Shown: piece after piece, positions 33,451 through 42,372 of the stretch
Position numbering within the stretch: the stretch's first letter is position 1
Layout: each line of letters opens with the position of its first letter
Assembly: GCF_035621135.1 (NCBI RefSeq)
Contig: NZ_CP141728.1
Location: 248,001 to 312,000 of the forward strand
Reading direction: 5' to 3'
Source: Sinanaerobacter sp. ZZT-01
GTDB lineage: Bacteria > Bacillota > Clostridia > Peptostreptococcales > Anaerovoracaceae
DNA: 64,000 bases
Position numbers and translations under genes: made by a program
Notes under the pieces: generated by a model
The model's input: only the letters and a program-made list of their open reading frames with translations
Databases searched by the model: none
What the model was told of the DNA's origin: nothing

Positions 33451-33579
33451 TTATAAAGTAATCGTTAATAAACTCCATACTGAGGCTGCCACCATGACGC
33501 CAGCGGCAAATCCTCTCATGGCGCGCTGAACGCCATCACTCATGGACTTTTGTTGCTCGTATTTTTCATCTCCTTTCAT
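33451..33579 (-). CDS. 42-aa membrane micro-protein, ZIP-like helix
   Basis: Too short for ordinary gene callers. The residues run MKGDEKYEQQKSMSDGVQRA and then a single hydrophobic segment containing GFAAGVMVAASVWSLL. This segment closely resembles a TM helix of ZIP metal transporters (G-F-A-A-G-V-M-I-A-A-S-x-W-S-L-L). It is the first frame after the DtxR-type box and lies 15 bases before the next gene with its own AAGGAG site. It is either a true micro-protein or the remaining start of a lost ZIP gene. Confidence 0.6.
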   Translation of the reverse strand: MKGDEKYEQQKSMSDGVQRAMRGFAAGVMVAASVWSLLTITL

Positions 33580-33629
33580 GCAATTGTTCAGAAGAAATTA
33601 ATCTGCCGAAAAGATTTATATTTCAAACA

Positions 33630-33645
33630 GTTAGCATTCGCTAAC
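33630..33645. promoter_or_regulatory. DtxR-type box before SUF operon
   Basis: GTTAGC-ATTC-GCTAAC, the same dyad and spacing as 30091-30106, lies about 50 bases upstream of the micro-protein start. It followed by CTACATTC, extending the right half to GCTAACCTA, which resembles the DtxR consensus even more. Confidence 0.75.
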
Positions 33646-33811
33646 CTACATTCAAAAAAAATTTGCCTTTGGCAACTGCAAATTCCATCTTTATGCACGT
33701 AAAGTTTAATAAATACTTTACTATCTTTACTATCTACAGTATAAACCCAAATATCAGTAAATAAAAATATAATATTATATATGTATTTATAATTGTTAAT
33801 ATATTGATTTG

Positions 33812-33849
33812 TATAAAAAAAGGCATACCAATTTATTTGATTGGTATGT
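33812..33849 (-). terminator. Terminator of LysR gene
   Basis: On the minus strand CATACCAAT pairs with ATTGGTATG around a 7-base loop, followed by CC and a run of seven T. Confidence 0.8.
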
Positions 33850-33862
33850 CCTTCTGCTCTAA

Positions 33863-34747
33863 TTAAACTGTGGCATTAAAATATAGCGTTATATATTCAC
33901 GGAAATTTCTTGCCGCTTTTGAAAAATATCGTTGCTCTTTCCATGCAAGTCGTAGAATATTCTTAAAGTCAATCCCATCGATCTTAAGCAAAACAACAGA
34001 CAACTCCTTTTTCTCATCCTCAGAACACGGTAAAAAAGATACACCCAGCCCTGCTTCGACCAAATTAATAACCGCCGTGAACTCACTGCACTCACAGATG
34101 ATATTTGGCACAAATCCATTCTTCTTGCAAAGTTCATCACAGAATTCCTGTTGGCTATAATTAGCTTTTAATCCAATAAAAGCTTCGTCTTTCAAATTCT
34201 GAAAAGAAACTGTTCGGTATTTAGCAAGGGGGTGCGATGGTGGTACTGCTAAATAAATGTCCTCCTCTGCCAATTTCATAGTTGAGATATTAGAATGCTC
34301 ATCAATCGTATTCATAAAAGCAAAATCAATTTCATCTTTATCCAATAGATTAAGTTTTTCTCTATCATCACCTAACTGTGTAATATGGAAATTTACTTTT
34401 GGATGAAGACGTGCAAAGTTGCCTATAAGATTACCGAATTCTTTATTTAAAGATGTAGTTGCAAAAGACACAGCGCCCATTTCACTTCCGGACAGATCGG
34501 ATATCTCCTGTCGTCCTTCATCAACTTCTTTCAATATTCTATTAGCCCGTTTTAAAAACGTTTTTCCATATTCATTTAAAACTATATTACGTCCTGTCCG
34601 ATTAAACAAGGGAACTCCCAAGTCCGCCTCCAACTTAGCAATCATGGCACTTAAGGCGGGTTGAGCAATTTGCAACACATCGGCTGCTCTTGTCATATGT
34701 TGCATGCTAGCCACAGTTTGAAAATATTTAATTTGCAGCAAGTCCAT
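33863..34747 (-). CDS. LysR-family transcriptional regulator
   Basis: A complete 294-residue LTTR. The N-terminal winged HTH reads MDLLQIKYFQTVASMQHMTR then AADVLQIAQPALSAMIAKLE (1-40). The effector domain starts at about 90 (GAVSFATTSLNKEFGNLIG). The first helix and recognition helix are intact. The gene directly upstream is debris rather than a divergent target, so the regulated gene is unknown. It has its own terminator. Confidence 0.88.
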   Translation of the reverse strand: MDLLQIKYFQTVASMQHMTRAADVLQIAQPALSAMIAKLEADLGVPLFNRTGRNIVLNEYGKTFLKRANRILKEVDEGRQEISDLSGSEMGAVSFATTSLNKEFGNLIGNFARLHPKVNFHITQLGDDREKLNLLDKDEIDFAFMNTIDEHSNISTMKLAEEDIYLAVPPSHPLAKYRTVSFQNLKDEAFIGLKANYSQQEFCDELCKKNGFVPNIICECSEFTAVINLVEAGLGVSFLPCSEDEKKELSVVLLKIDGIDFKNILRLAWKEQRYFSKAARNFREYITLYFNATV

Positions 34748-34910
34748 AAAGCACCTCCATATTAATAAATATTTTATTAATATTTCACTCGTATCAATAA
34801 CTATTTATGTATCATACCGTAACACGGATAATAGAAATTATCAAGCGCATTCAAATATCCAAATGAATTATCCGAGAATACCGTAGAAACATCTTTCAAA
34901 AATTCGCTAG

Positions 34911-35045
34911 TTAATAAATTCCTTTTTTCCAAACCGCCTTCCCACTTTCCACAATCCCACGCTGTCGTTTTGACAGCTTCAAAATTCCCTGCCGTTCCAG
35001 TTCAGCCAACGCATTCTCTGTCTCCACAATTTCCCGTTGGAGCGC
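34911..35045 (-). pseudogene. Unidentified coding fragment
   Basis: A minus-strand frame gives ALQREIVETENALAELERQG followed by ILKLSKRQRGIVESGKAVW and a stop. The amphipathic helical pattern and codon use look like real coding sequence with higher GC than its flanks, but it lacks a start. The family is not recognised; it may come from a mobile element. Confidence 0.4.
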
Positions 35046-35179
35046 ATCATACTAGCTCTAAATTCATAAGCTTCTTTTTATTAACCGTGATTTTTCTTAT
35101 ATCCCTAATCTCAATATATTCTTGTTGTTTTTATATTTATTTTTTAATTTTGCAAACTGCAATTCAATAATTTAGTAGG

Positions 35180-35216
35180 TAATAAAAATAAAAAAAGACC
35201 AAGTCTATAGGTCTTA
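35180..35216 (-). terminator. Terminator downstream of AraC-type gene
   Basis: On the minus strand AAGACC pairs with GGTCTT around a 9-base loop, followed by TTTTTTATTTTTATT. Confidence 0.75.
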
Positions 35217-35287
35217 ATTTGACCTAAGGCTTAGCCTTTAATTTATATCAATTTTTACCACGAGAATATGACCATTATATAAAGTTA

Positions 35288-36163
35288 CTATTTTTTTTCA
35301 ACAGCAATCCATATTTCGCTTTCATAATCTTGCGAATTCATATCACCATCAGGATACACCTCAAAGTCTACTTCATTTTTAGGTATATAGTCCGATGTTG
35401 GGAAAAATTCGGTATAAATTCTATGCCACATATTTTGTATTGCTATTGGCATTGCACCTTTACATTTGAAGATTGCCCAAGTGCTCGATTTAATTTGATT
35501 TACTCTAAATCCATCAGGTACTGGATTCCCATTGTATCCCGTTGCAATTGAATATGAAAATTCTTTAGTATTGTCACAATTATCTCCATAGCAAATGCCT
35601 AAAATCAGATTATCAAGCTCTGTACCTACACAAAATTCACACAGCTTTTGAATTGTACCATCATTACGTGAGGCGTCCCAAAATAATGGAATTCCCTTCA
35701 TATTTTCCTCATTTTTTGTACTGAACAGTTTCACTTTTTCAATGACCTTAAATGCTTTCTTTTCTTCAATTCTGTAATTCATCACAGTTCCACCTTCCAA
35801 AACTAATTTTACGGTAAGTTTTGAAAATGATTTTAGATTCTTACCACAGGATTTTGCTTTTGATGGTGTAACGCCATGAAATTTGCTGAATGCTCTTCCA
35901 AAACTTTCAGAACTGTCATAGCCATACTTTATTGCAACATCAATAACTTTACCGTTAGAGGAAACAAGTTCACTTGCTGCAAGTGTAAGCCGTCTTTCAC
36001 GGATGTATTCTCCAAGCGTCTGTCCACATAAAATTCCAAATACACGTTGAAAATGATAACTTGATGAATATGCTCTTTTAGCAATTTCATCATAATCAAG
36101 ATTTTCTGTAATGTTATCTTCAATATAGTCAATCGCTCGTTGTATTCCTGTAATCCAATCCAA
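35288..36163 (-). CDS. AraC-family regulator with GyrI-like effector domain
   Basis: The N-terminal pair of AraC helix-turn-helices (about 8-105; NLDYDEIAKRAYSSSYHFQRVF, split by a helix break, and VIDVAIKYGYDSSESFGRAF) is joined to a C-terminal GyrI-like/SOUL ligand-binding domain (about 115-291). This architecture (Rob/BltR-like order AraC-GyrI) usually senses lipophilic drugs or cations and activates efflux or detoxification. 291 residues, as expected. A terminator follows. The target is not visible nearby. Confidence 0.88.
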   Translation of the reverse strand: MDWITGIQRAIDYIEDNITENLDYDEIAKRAYSSSYHFQRVFGILCGQTLGEYIRERRLTLAASELVSSNGKVIDVAIKYGYDSSESFGRAFSKFHGVTPSKAKSCGKNLKSFSKLTVKLVLEGGTVMNYRIEEKKAFKVIEKVKLFSTKNEENMKGIPLFWDASRNDGTIQKLCEFCVGTELDNLILGICYGDNCDNTKEFSYSIATGYNGNPVPDGFRVNQIKSSTWAIFKCKGAMPIAIQNMWHRIYTEFFPTSDYIPKNEVDFEVYPDGDMNSQDYESEIWIAVEKK

Positions 36164-36285
36164 TCATTTCACGCCCTTTCCGTATGAGTTAATTATATGA
36201 GAAGTGCAACTTTCTTTCGTGACTTTTTGTGCTGTTAGATGTAGGAATAAAAAAACACTTTTATTCCCATTTCTAAGCCTCAAAA

Positions 36286-36430
36286 TCAGCCCAAAACTAC
36301 AACATATTGTGTTTGAATGCTACTTTTTCCATCCGAACCACATTTCGTCATAAGAACCACACATTCCGTATGCCTTGAGCAGGCAATAATGGTGTCGTGA
36401 AGAGCTGGTGGTTCCTTGGTGGCACCTATG
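36286..36430 (-). repeat. RHVE-tail repeat, copy A
   Basis: One of five related minus-strand sequences in the window. The peptide frame reads KEPPALHDTIIACSRHTECV followed by VLMTKCGSDG. DNA matches copy B (56417-56560) at roughly seven bases in ten by eye over the shared part, including the run GATTTTGAGGCTT. It resembles the C-terminal end (HVE-S/T-V-x-L-L) of RlmD/RumA-type 23S rRNA uracil methyltransferases, but it is too short and decayed to be sure. Confidence 0.6.
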
Positions 36431-36472
36431 GCTTTCATATCCTTATATCATAGCACATTATATTTAGTTTTT

Positions 36473-36590
36473 TTAGCTGTTTCTCCGATGCAGCAGGGCT
36501 ATGGACTCTACATGCCTTGTGGTGGTGATAATGATGCCGTTGGAAGCTGGTAGCCCCTTGGCGGTGAGGTGCACGTTACTGCGCCTTGAT
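36473..36590 (-). repeat. RHVE-tail repeat, copy D
   Basis: The frame reads LTAKGLPASNGIIITTTRHV and continues ESIALLHRRNS before a stop. It is the best preserved tail in the family. The DNA shares CC-CCAAGG--C-ACCAGCT and CATCATTAT with copy A. Confidence 0.6.
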
Positions 36591-36721
36591 ACTTCTTAAG
36601 CAGATGAAAAACTACCTTTTCTTATATAATTGCATTTTGACAACCTTAAAGGGCATCTTGAGTAGGTATCGTTGCTTTATTAAAATTGTAAAGCTATACT
36701 TTATACAGGATAAGAAAGAAG

Positions 36722-36907
36722 GTGAAATATTTGAAATTAACGATACATAAAGATCCCAAAGCTTCTGAAACGGAAATCACAATAATTTGTCCTGAAGTCG
36801 ATGAACGGCTTATAAGACATAATAACGTTCCATCGGAGCATTATCATAGGGAGTTCCGGCACGACTCATACTCTGTGTTATTCCCCACATCTCACAAAAA
36901 CTTGTGA
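36722..36907 (+). pseudogene. LytTR-type regulator, N-terminal fragment
   Basis: Begins KLTIHKDPKASETEITIICP then EVDERL, the usual N-terminus of small stand-alone LytTR DNA-binding proteins (K-I-x-I-D-P-x-x-x-E-x-E-I-x-I-x-C-P). After about 35 residues the similarity stops and no LytTR domain follows. A GTG or TTG start with AAGAAGG upstream suggests a former live gene truncated by rearrangement. Confidence 0.6.
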
Positions 36908-37015
36908 AATCTTTTAAGTGATATAACGCCAAGTTCATGTAGCTCTTTTTTTACATAGTAGATTTTAAATCTATCTGCAACATTTGAAACAACCTTATAC
37001 CCACCAGGTATTGTC
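36892..37015 (-). other. Coding-like fragment, minus strand
   Basis: An open stretch gives STIPGGYKVVSNVADRFKIY and YVKKELHELGVISLKRFHKF and a stop. The composition looks like a DNA-binding or replication-type protein end, but I cannot assign it. No start is present. Confidence 0.3.
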
Positions 37016-37147
37016 GAAATTTATTTTGTAGGTATGTTTGGTTTTTGACTGCCTTGTCAATACTTTTATGTAATAATTTTCAGTTTCAATCCACAGCTGA
37101 ATCGGAGCTGTAATTAAAAGCAAATGAAAATCATGGAGGAAAAATAG

Positions 37148-38107
37148 ATGAAAAAGGCACTTAAGATAACCGGCAAAGTATTACTATGGATTTTGGGGAT
37201 AATAGTCGGATTAGTGATAATTTCAGCAGTAACACATAACATTCTGAAGCCAATTGAAAAGAACAAATATGAAATCGGTCAGACGATAAATATAGAGGGT
37301 CAAGATATGCAGGCTTATGTAACTGGCTCAGGAGAAAAAACAATCGTGTTACTAAGCGGTTTAGGAACTGCATCACCAATTACTGATTTTATGCCTTTAG
37401 CGGAAAGATTAAGTGAAGATTATAAAGTTGTAATTCTTGAATATTTTGGGTACGGCTTTAGTGACACGACAAAGAAGGAGCGTTCCAATGAAAATATTGT
37501 AAATGAAATAAGAGAAGCACTGAAAGAACTAGAAATTAGTGGACCATATATATTGATGCCTCACTCGATATCAGGCGTATATTCGTTGTACTATGCAATA
37601 AATTATCCAAATGAAGTGGAAGCAATTATTGGAATTGACGAATCTAGACCTAACCAAACAAAAACCAATAAATATGAAAATATGTCGCCAAGTTTAGCGC
37701 TACTTAACACTCTGGGAATCATAAGGGATATTACATTTCTATTACCAAATGTTGATGATGGTATGAATGAAAATAATTTTTACTCTGCTGAACAAGTTAA
37801 ATTTAAAAAAATTGCAACAGCTTGGAATAGTGTAAATACCTCTGTAATAAATGAAATGAATATGGTGAATACAAACACAAAAGAATTATATGACATGAAA
37901 TATCCAAATGATTTACCTGTGCTTTCATTTTTAGCAAAAGATACTGTGGACACAGATAATGAGTGGCTATCCCTTCATGAAGAAGTAATATCAAATTCTA
38001 CGATACAAAAGATTGAAACGCTTCGTGGTGGGCATTATTTACATTGGACAAATGCTGATAAAATTGCCGAAATTACAAAAGAGTTTATTTCCACACGTTT
38101 AAAATAG
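37148..38107 (+). CDS. Alpha/beta hydrolase, membrane-anchored
   Basis: A 319-residue esterase/lipase-fold protein with an N-terminal TM anchor (about 8-28) and the catalytic domain most likely outside the membrane. The nucleophile elbow is PHSIS (serine about 141) in the MPHSISGVYSLYYA context, a known variant of G-x-S-x-G. LLSGLGTASPITDF carries the oxyanion-hole region, and the histidine is near LRGGHYLHW (about 298-302). GGAGG before the ATG. It stands alone, with a hairpin after the stop. Substrate unknown. Confidence 0.87.
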   Translation: MKKALKITGKVLLWILGIIVGLVIISAVTHNILKPIEKNKYEIGQTINIEGQDMQAYVTGSGEKTIVLLSGLGTASPITDFMPLAERLSEDYKVVILEYFGYGFSDTTKKERSNENIVNEIREALKELEISGPYILMPHSISGVYSLYYAINYPNEVEAIIGIDESRPNQTKTNKYENMSPSLALLNTLGIIRDITFLLPNVDDGMNENNFYSAEQVKFKKIATAWNSVNTSVINEMNMVNTNTKELYDMKYPNDLPVLSFLAKDTVDTDNEWLSLHEEVISNSTIQKIETLRGGHYLHWTNADKIAEITKEFISTRLK

Positions 38108-38144
38108 TTTCACAAATGAAATTATATACTATAATCACTTCCCA

Positions 38145-38178
38145 ACTATAGGTTGAGTTCCTTGATTCAACCTATAGT
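38145..38178 (+). terminator. Hairpin after hydrolase gene
   Basis: ACTATAGGTTGA pairs perfectly with TCAACCTATAGT around a 10-base loop. The downstream tail is only mildly T-rich, so terminator strength is uncertain. Confidence 0.6.
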
Positions 38179-38268
38179 ACTTGCTCCATTTCTTATTGAA
38201 GCGGCAAATGAAGATCTGAAAAATGAAGGTGATGGCGATGCAGTAGCCTTTCTAACTATTTTGGGAAT

Positions 38269-38460
38269 CTATGGGGAGATGATATTCCCTGCATATATTG
38301 CTTGGCAAATGATAGTATTTAAAAATAATGTCATGAAGACCCACTGGTTCCTCGGTGGAAGGTTATTTTTCTTGAAAACGGGTTCTAACACACTCTTTAC
38401 TACTTCGTCATTCAATATTCTCAAAGATCTCATATACATACCACCTTTCCACAGTCTCAT
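38269..38460 (-). other. Short ORF holding RHVE-tail repeat copy E
   Basis: A 63-codon frame (from the internal ATG: MRSLRILNDEVVKSVLEPVF) follows phzF on the same strand with a GGTGG site, but no family is recognised. Its middle DNA (about 38335-38365, CCACCGAGGAACCA and TCTTCATGAC) matches copy A of the RHVE repeat. It is probably gene debris rather than a working gene. A plus-strand frame over the same DNA is hydrophobic but equally unassigned. Confidence 0.35.
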
Positions 38461-38468
38461 ATGGCAAA

Positions 38469-39335
38469 TTATAATTCAACCTCTAGTTCCTTAATATCAA
38501 TTGCCTTTCCACCTACACGAACTCTAATGATTTCTCCATCATCCATTTCTACTGATGCCAGAATCTCAGAAGGCATTTCCATAGTATACCCCTGCTCCAT
38601 CACTATGTTTTTTGCCTGGTCTATACTAAGTCTACCGTGATGAGTCAGATATGAACTTAAAGCGCCATTTGCAGTCCCACAGGCAGACTCTTCCGGAATA
38701 CCATAGAGCGGAGCCAAATTCCTACAATGCGCTGTTCCACCAAGTGTTTCAAGAGTGAAAAGATGATAACCTATTGTATTGTATTTTCTACTCATCTTAG
38801 CCACTTTCACCATATCTGGCACAGTTCTATTTAGAATTTCCAAGCTCCGTATTGGCACCATAATATCACGCATACCCGTTGAAACAATTTGAGGAAAAAT
38901 ATCCTCTGCAAGGTCCTCAATCCTTAAGTTTAGTGAGTCTGCAATCTCAGCTTTATCAACGACTTCATAAAAACAAGGTAGCGCTTGATCCATCATGATT
39001 AGATGATCATCCATAACTTCCACATTTAAGACTCCAGCTCTTGTTTCTTGACTATAATTGCCTGGCATAAGTATTCCACGTTCAGCCATTAGGTAAAATG
39101 CTCCAACAGTTGCGTGACCGCAAAGATCCACCTCCTCAACGGGTGTAAAAAATCGGACTTTAAAATCTGCGCATTTCGATTTTGTAATGAAGGCTGTTTC
39201 TGAAAAGCCTATTTTCTCAGCTAATTTCTGCATTTCATTATCCGTTAGATCGTTTGCATCTAAGACAATTGCAGCAGGGTTTCCACCGCCTTGTGTCTTT
39301 GCAAATGAGTTCATTGTAAACACTTTTATGAGCAT
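38469..39335 (-). CDS. PhzF-family isomerase/epimerase-like protein
   Basis: A diaminopimelate-epimerase-fold protein related to PhzF, 288 residues from the ATG used, which follows AGGAGG at six bases; the longer frame starts inside that region. FTMNSFAKTQGGGNPAAIVL (5-24) and the catalytic-glutamate region GFSETAFI with FTPVEEVDLCGHATVGAF split by the loop are typical. It acts on an unknown small molecule. It is divergent from a MocR regulator (about 125-bp gap), a common pair in Bacillota, and is therefore that regulator's likely target. Confidence 0.9.
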   Translation of the reverse strand: MLIKVFTMNSFAKTQGGGNPAAIVLDANDLTDNEMQKLAEKIGFSETAFITKSKCADFKVRFFTPVEEVDLCGHATVGAFYLMAERGILMPGNYSQETRAGVLNVEVMDDHLIMMDQALPCFYEVVDKAEIADSLNLRIEDLAEDIFPQIVSTGMRDIMVPIRSLEILNRTVPDMVKVAKMSRKYNTIGYHLFTLETLGGTAHCRNLAPLYGIPEESACGTANGALSSYLTHHGRLSIDQAKNIVMEQGYTMEMPSEILASVEMDDGEIIRVRVGGKAIDIKELEVEL

Positions 39336-39461
39336 ACTCTTCCTCCTAAAAAACATTTAATTTTACCCTAGGTAATGTTATACTTAATACTATATCGCGA
39401 ATCTGCGCTCATATAAAGTGCCAGAATTTAAAATTATAATAGTGCCAGAAAGAAGTATAAT

Positions 39462-40883
39462 ATGTATGAATTTACATTTCAATTTGACTTAAAAAAAAGC
39501 ATACCAAAATATCAACAACTCTATCAATACATTAAAGCAGAGATTTCTAATGGGTATCTTGCTGCTGGAACTAAGCTCCCCTCCACTAGAAACCTATGTT
39601 CTCACCTTGGAATAAGCCGCAATACCGTTGATACCGCATATGGGCAATTACTGGCTGAAGGCTATTTAGTCAGCAAAAAAAAGAGCGGATACTATGTTTC
39701 CGATGATATACGTGCACATATGTTTACTCCAAAAGAAATAAATAGTGCCTTATTAACATCTGTCGAATCGAACGAAACCAATGATTATCCTTCCGTTAGA
39801 TATGACTTCAAATATGGGCAAATCGATCAAAATAACTTTCCATATTCAATCTGGAAAAAATCTGTTACTCAGTGGCTCACCAGCTCGAAGTCTGACGGAC
39901 TGAATTATGGTCATCGTCAAGGGGAACTATCACTTAGGCAGGAAATCGCCTCATACATTAGAAATGCACGAGGGGTGAAGTGTACGCCTGAACAAATCAT
40001 CCTCACGTCCGGAACGCAAATGTCTCTAGACTTAATCTGTAAATTGTTGAAATATGAACACCATTCTGTAGCTGTAGAGAATCCAGGATACATTGGGGCT
40101 AGAACTATTTTCTGTGCAAATGGCTATGAGATGGTGCCCATATCCTTGGACTCAGCTGGAATTAACATTAATCAATTAAAAGACAGTTTTATTCGTTTGG
40201 CGCTAGTAACCCCTTCTCATCAATTTCCTTCCGGTATGATTATGCCCATTTCAAAGAGATTAGAACTCTTAAAATGGGCTGATGAAAATGATGGCATCAT
40301 TATTGAAAATGATTATGAGGGTGAATTCAGTTATATCGGAAATCCAATCCCCAGTCTCCAAAGCCATGATGAGAATGGGCGAGTTGTATATCTGTATAAT
40401 TTTTCAAGTTCTTTGCTTCCTTCTGTAAGAACCAGCTTTTTTGTGTTGCCACCGACTCTATTCGTAAAGTATCAAGAATTATTCACTTCTCTTGAACAAA
40501 CTGTTCCAATTATTGAACAGAAGGCTATAGAATATTTTATTGCAGAAGGTGCTTGGGAAAAGCACATACGTAAAATGAAAAACATTTATTCAAAAAAATT
40601 TGTCATCCTATCTGAAGCAATTCAAAAGTATATGAATGGTCGGGTAGAAATTATAGGAAATAAAGCAGGTCTTCACATTCTCTTGCGGGTTAAAACCCAC
40701 TATACAGAAAAAGAATTGATTGAAATTGCAAAAAAAGCTGGAATTCGAGTATATCCTACAACTCAATATTGGTTAGGAAATCCGCTTGAAGAATGCCCAT
40801 TGATTTTACTGGGTTTTGGTGGTATGGATATTAGCGAGTTTAACGAGGCCATTCATCTACTCAGTAATGTATGGTTTAAGTAA
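39462..40883 (+). CDS. MocR-type regulator lacking the PLP lysine
   Basis: A GntR winged helix (about 12-78) plus an aminotransferase-like domain (about 115-473). Aligned to the MocR at 5142-6569, FSKAL with K311 corresponds here to F314-S315-S316-S317-L318, so the Schiff-base lysine is serine. The neighbouring acidic element is ENDYEGEFSY instead of EDDYDSEFRY. Residues such as TPSHQFPSG remain. It may bind PLP non-covalently, bind another ligand, or act constitutively. It is divergent from phzF and ends convergently in a 31-base overlap with the element protein. Confidence 0.88.
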   Translation: MYEFTFQFDLKKSIPKYQQLYQYIKAEISNGYLAAGTKLPSTRNLCSHLGISRNTVDTAYGQLLAEGYLVSKKKSGYYVSDDIRAHMFTPKEINSALLTSVESNETNDYPSVRYDFKYGQIDQNNFPYSIWKKSVTQWLTSSKSDGLNYGHRQGELSLRQEIASYIRNARGVKCTPEQIILTSGTQMSLDLICKLLKYEHHSVAVENPGYIGARTIFCANGYEMVPISLDSAGININQLKDSFIRLALVTPSHQFPSGMIMPISKRLELLKWADENDGIIIENDYEGEFSYIGNPIPSLQSHDENGRVVYLYNFSSSLLPSVRTSFFVLPPTLFVKYQELFTSLEQTVPIIEQKAIEYFIAEGAWEKHIRKMKNIYSKKFVILSEAIQKYMNGRVEIIGNKAGLHILLRVKTHYTEKELIEIAKKAGIRVYPTTQYWLGNPLEECPLILLGFGGMDISEFNEAIHLLSNVWFK

Positions 40884-41371
40884 TCTGACACAACAAGGAT
40901 TAGAAAAATGATAAAACCCAGTAGAACGGTGCGAGTTCTTCGTTCATAAACGACAAAGCAGTCTGCAAACTGCAGAGTATTGATTAGGGATGGGCGTTCA
41001 TCGCCGAAATACAGAGCATAAAAAACAGCCTTAACTCTTACCGAATCAAGGCTTTCGTTATCTTCTGTTTTGCTGTTAATACTTTTAATATCATAGTCAA
41101 GCAAGCTAAAGCTGTAACGCATGTCTTCAATATGCATTCTGAATTCCACGGATGCTTTTTCAGATATAGCACCACCGTTAAAGGATAATTCCAGTGCTGT
41201 GCTGTTATGACTTGCAGTTCCTGAAAGAATTTCAAGGATTAAAGCTATGGTGACAATGATAGGGGAAAGGATTGCCACGATAATCCACCCCACCCCTTTT
41301 CTGAGTTTGCCATTCGATAAAACCGCAGCGGCTGCTTTGGCAATTAGAATGGGATCCGCAATAATAATCAC
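40853..41371 (-). pseudogene. Truncated conjugative-element protein (CD1108-like)
   Basis: N-terminal part of the lysozyme/NlpC-type protein of Tn916/CTn-like elements: DPILIAKAAAAVLSNGKLRK, GVGWIIVAILSPI (TM), then DSVRVKAVFYALYFGDERPS and CFVVYERRTRTV. Full-length members continue into cell-wall hydrolase domains; here the frame leaves the family after TRTV and ends at 172 residues. It marks a decayed integrative conjugative element. Confidence 0.75.
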
Positions 41372-41423
41372 CTCCTAAATGCAAAAATCACTCACCATGC
41401 AGTGAGTGATTTCATCTTATTAT

Positions 41424-42368
41424 TTACATCGTAAACTCTTGTGTCAGCTTAGGTGCGTTTTCTTGTTCTTGACGTGAAAGTTCTTGTTTCAGCAATAGCT
41501 CCATGCTATAGTCGAGGATTTTCCCCTTCCTTTCCGTTAGCATCACCTTATAAAAATCTTTCTGAACCTCTGTAATGGCAGGAATTTCTTCCACCAGCTT
41601 ATTGAGTACATCCATATCAATACGTCCTGCAATCCTTTTCAGTGCTCGATTACAATCCTCATTTTTCAGTGAGGAAATATAATCAAAGTAAGATATTTTT
41701 TTACCATCTTCTAAAATAGCAGATGTGGGAAACACATAAACACGCTGATTGATTTCCTTCTCTTCATTCAACACTTTCTGCATCCCTGTCTGATCCATTT
41801 GCGGATACAGGCAGGAACCACAGTCATAAACCGGAGCAATCTCAGCATACTGCTGTTGTTCATCAATTAGGATACCCCAGTTTCCGTTGTGACGGTCAAA
41901 GTTTCCTAAGAAGGCATCTGCAACAAACATATCCCAAAAGAAATCCTTTAGCTTTTGCGGTTCCACAAGGGATTGTTCATCAATTGCTTTCATGATAGAA
42001 GAGAGTTCTGTGCCATATCCGCTTTGCTCGCTGTCCACGCAGGTGTTTTTGAGATGGGCAAACTCCATCAATTTTTTCCCGTCAGCAGTAAAGTCCTTAC
42101 AAGCCACTACGATTTTTTCTTTTCCTCTCTTATCCGTATATCTTCCAAGCAGTGTATCCTGTACAGTAAATCCAAGCGTTTCAAAGATATGACAGGCTAA
42201 ATATTCACTGATACAGCTGTTGGTATAGCTCATCACTTTGCTTTTTGTTGGTACCGGCGGAAACTTCAGCATATAGCTTGTACCGTCATATAGCACATTG
42301 ATTTTATTTCCGTTGGCACCGCCGTAACCTTTAAATTTATTGACTTGGCAAGTTGTAAAATCAATCAT
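41424..42368 (-). CDS. HipA/CtkA-like kinase, toxin candidate
   Basis: A serine/threonine-kinase-fold protein of the HipA/CtkA group, 314 residues from the ATG used (AGGAG nine bases upstream; the longer frame overlaps the regulator). The catalytic loop is GNFDRHNGNWGIL (aspartate about 158) and the metal-binding segment is VYDCGS (about 181-186). The N-terminal KFKGYGGANGNKINVL is the nucleotide-binding glycine-rich part. It follows an XRE gene, forming a type II toxin-antitoxin-like pair. The protein target is unknown. Confidence 0.82.
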   Translation of the reverse strand: MIDFTTCQVNKFKGYGGANGNKINVLYDGTSYMLKFPPVPTKSKVMSYTNSCISEYLACHIFETLGFTVQDTLLGRYTDKRGKEKIVVACKDFTADGKKLMEFAHLKNTCVDSEQSGYGTELSSIMKAIDEQSLVEPQKLKDFFWDMFVADAFLGNFDRHNGNWGILIDEQQQYAEIAPVYDCGSCLYPQMDQTGMQKVLNEEKEINQRVYVFPTSAILEDGKKISYFDYISSLKNEDCNRALKRIAGRIDMDVLNKLVEEIPAITEVQKDFYKVMLTERKGKILDYSMELLLKQELSRQEQENAPKLTQEFTM

Positions 42369-42372
42369 TTTA

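Noticed and set aside
36361-36600. Possible T-box or other riboswitch, because of repeated GG-TGG-like motifs
   Set aside because: The repeats are explained by the RHVE-tail repeat copies. No T-box sequence, specifier or downstream aminoacyl-tRNA or amino-acid gene is present.
38153-38494. 113-codon plus-strand ORF with hydrophobic stretches
   Set aside because: Starts at a TTG inside the hydrolase hairpin, has no family match, and overlaps the phzF end. Kept only as unassigned sequence.
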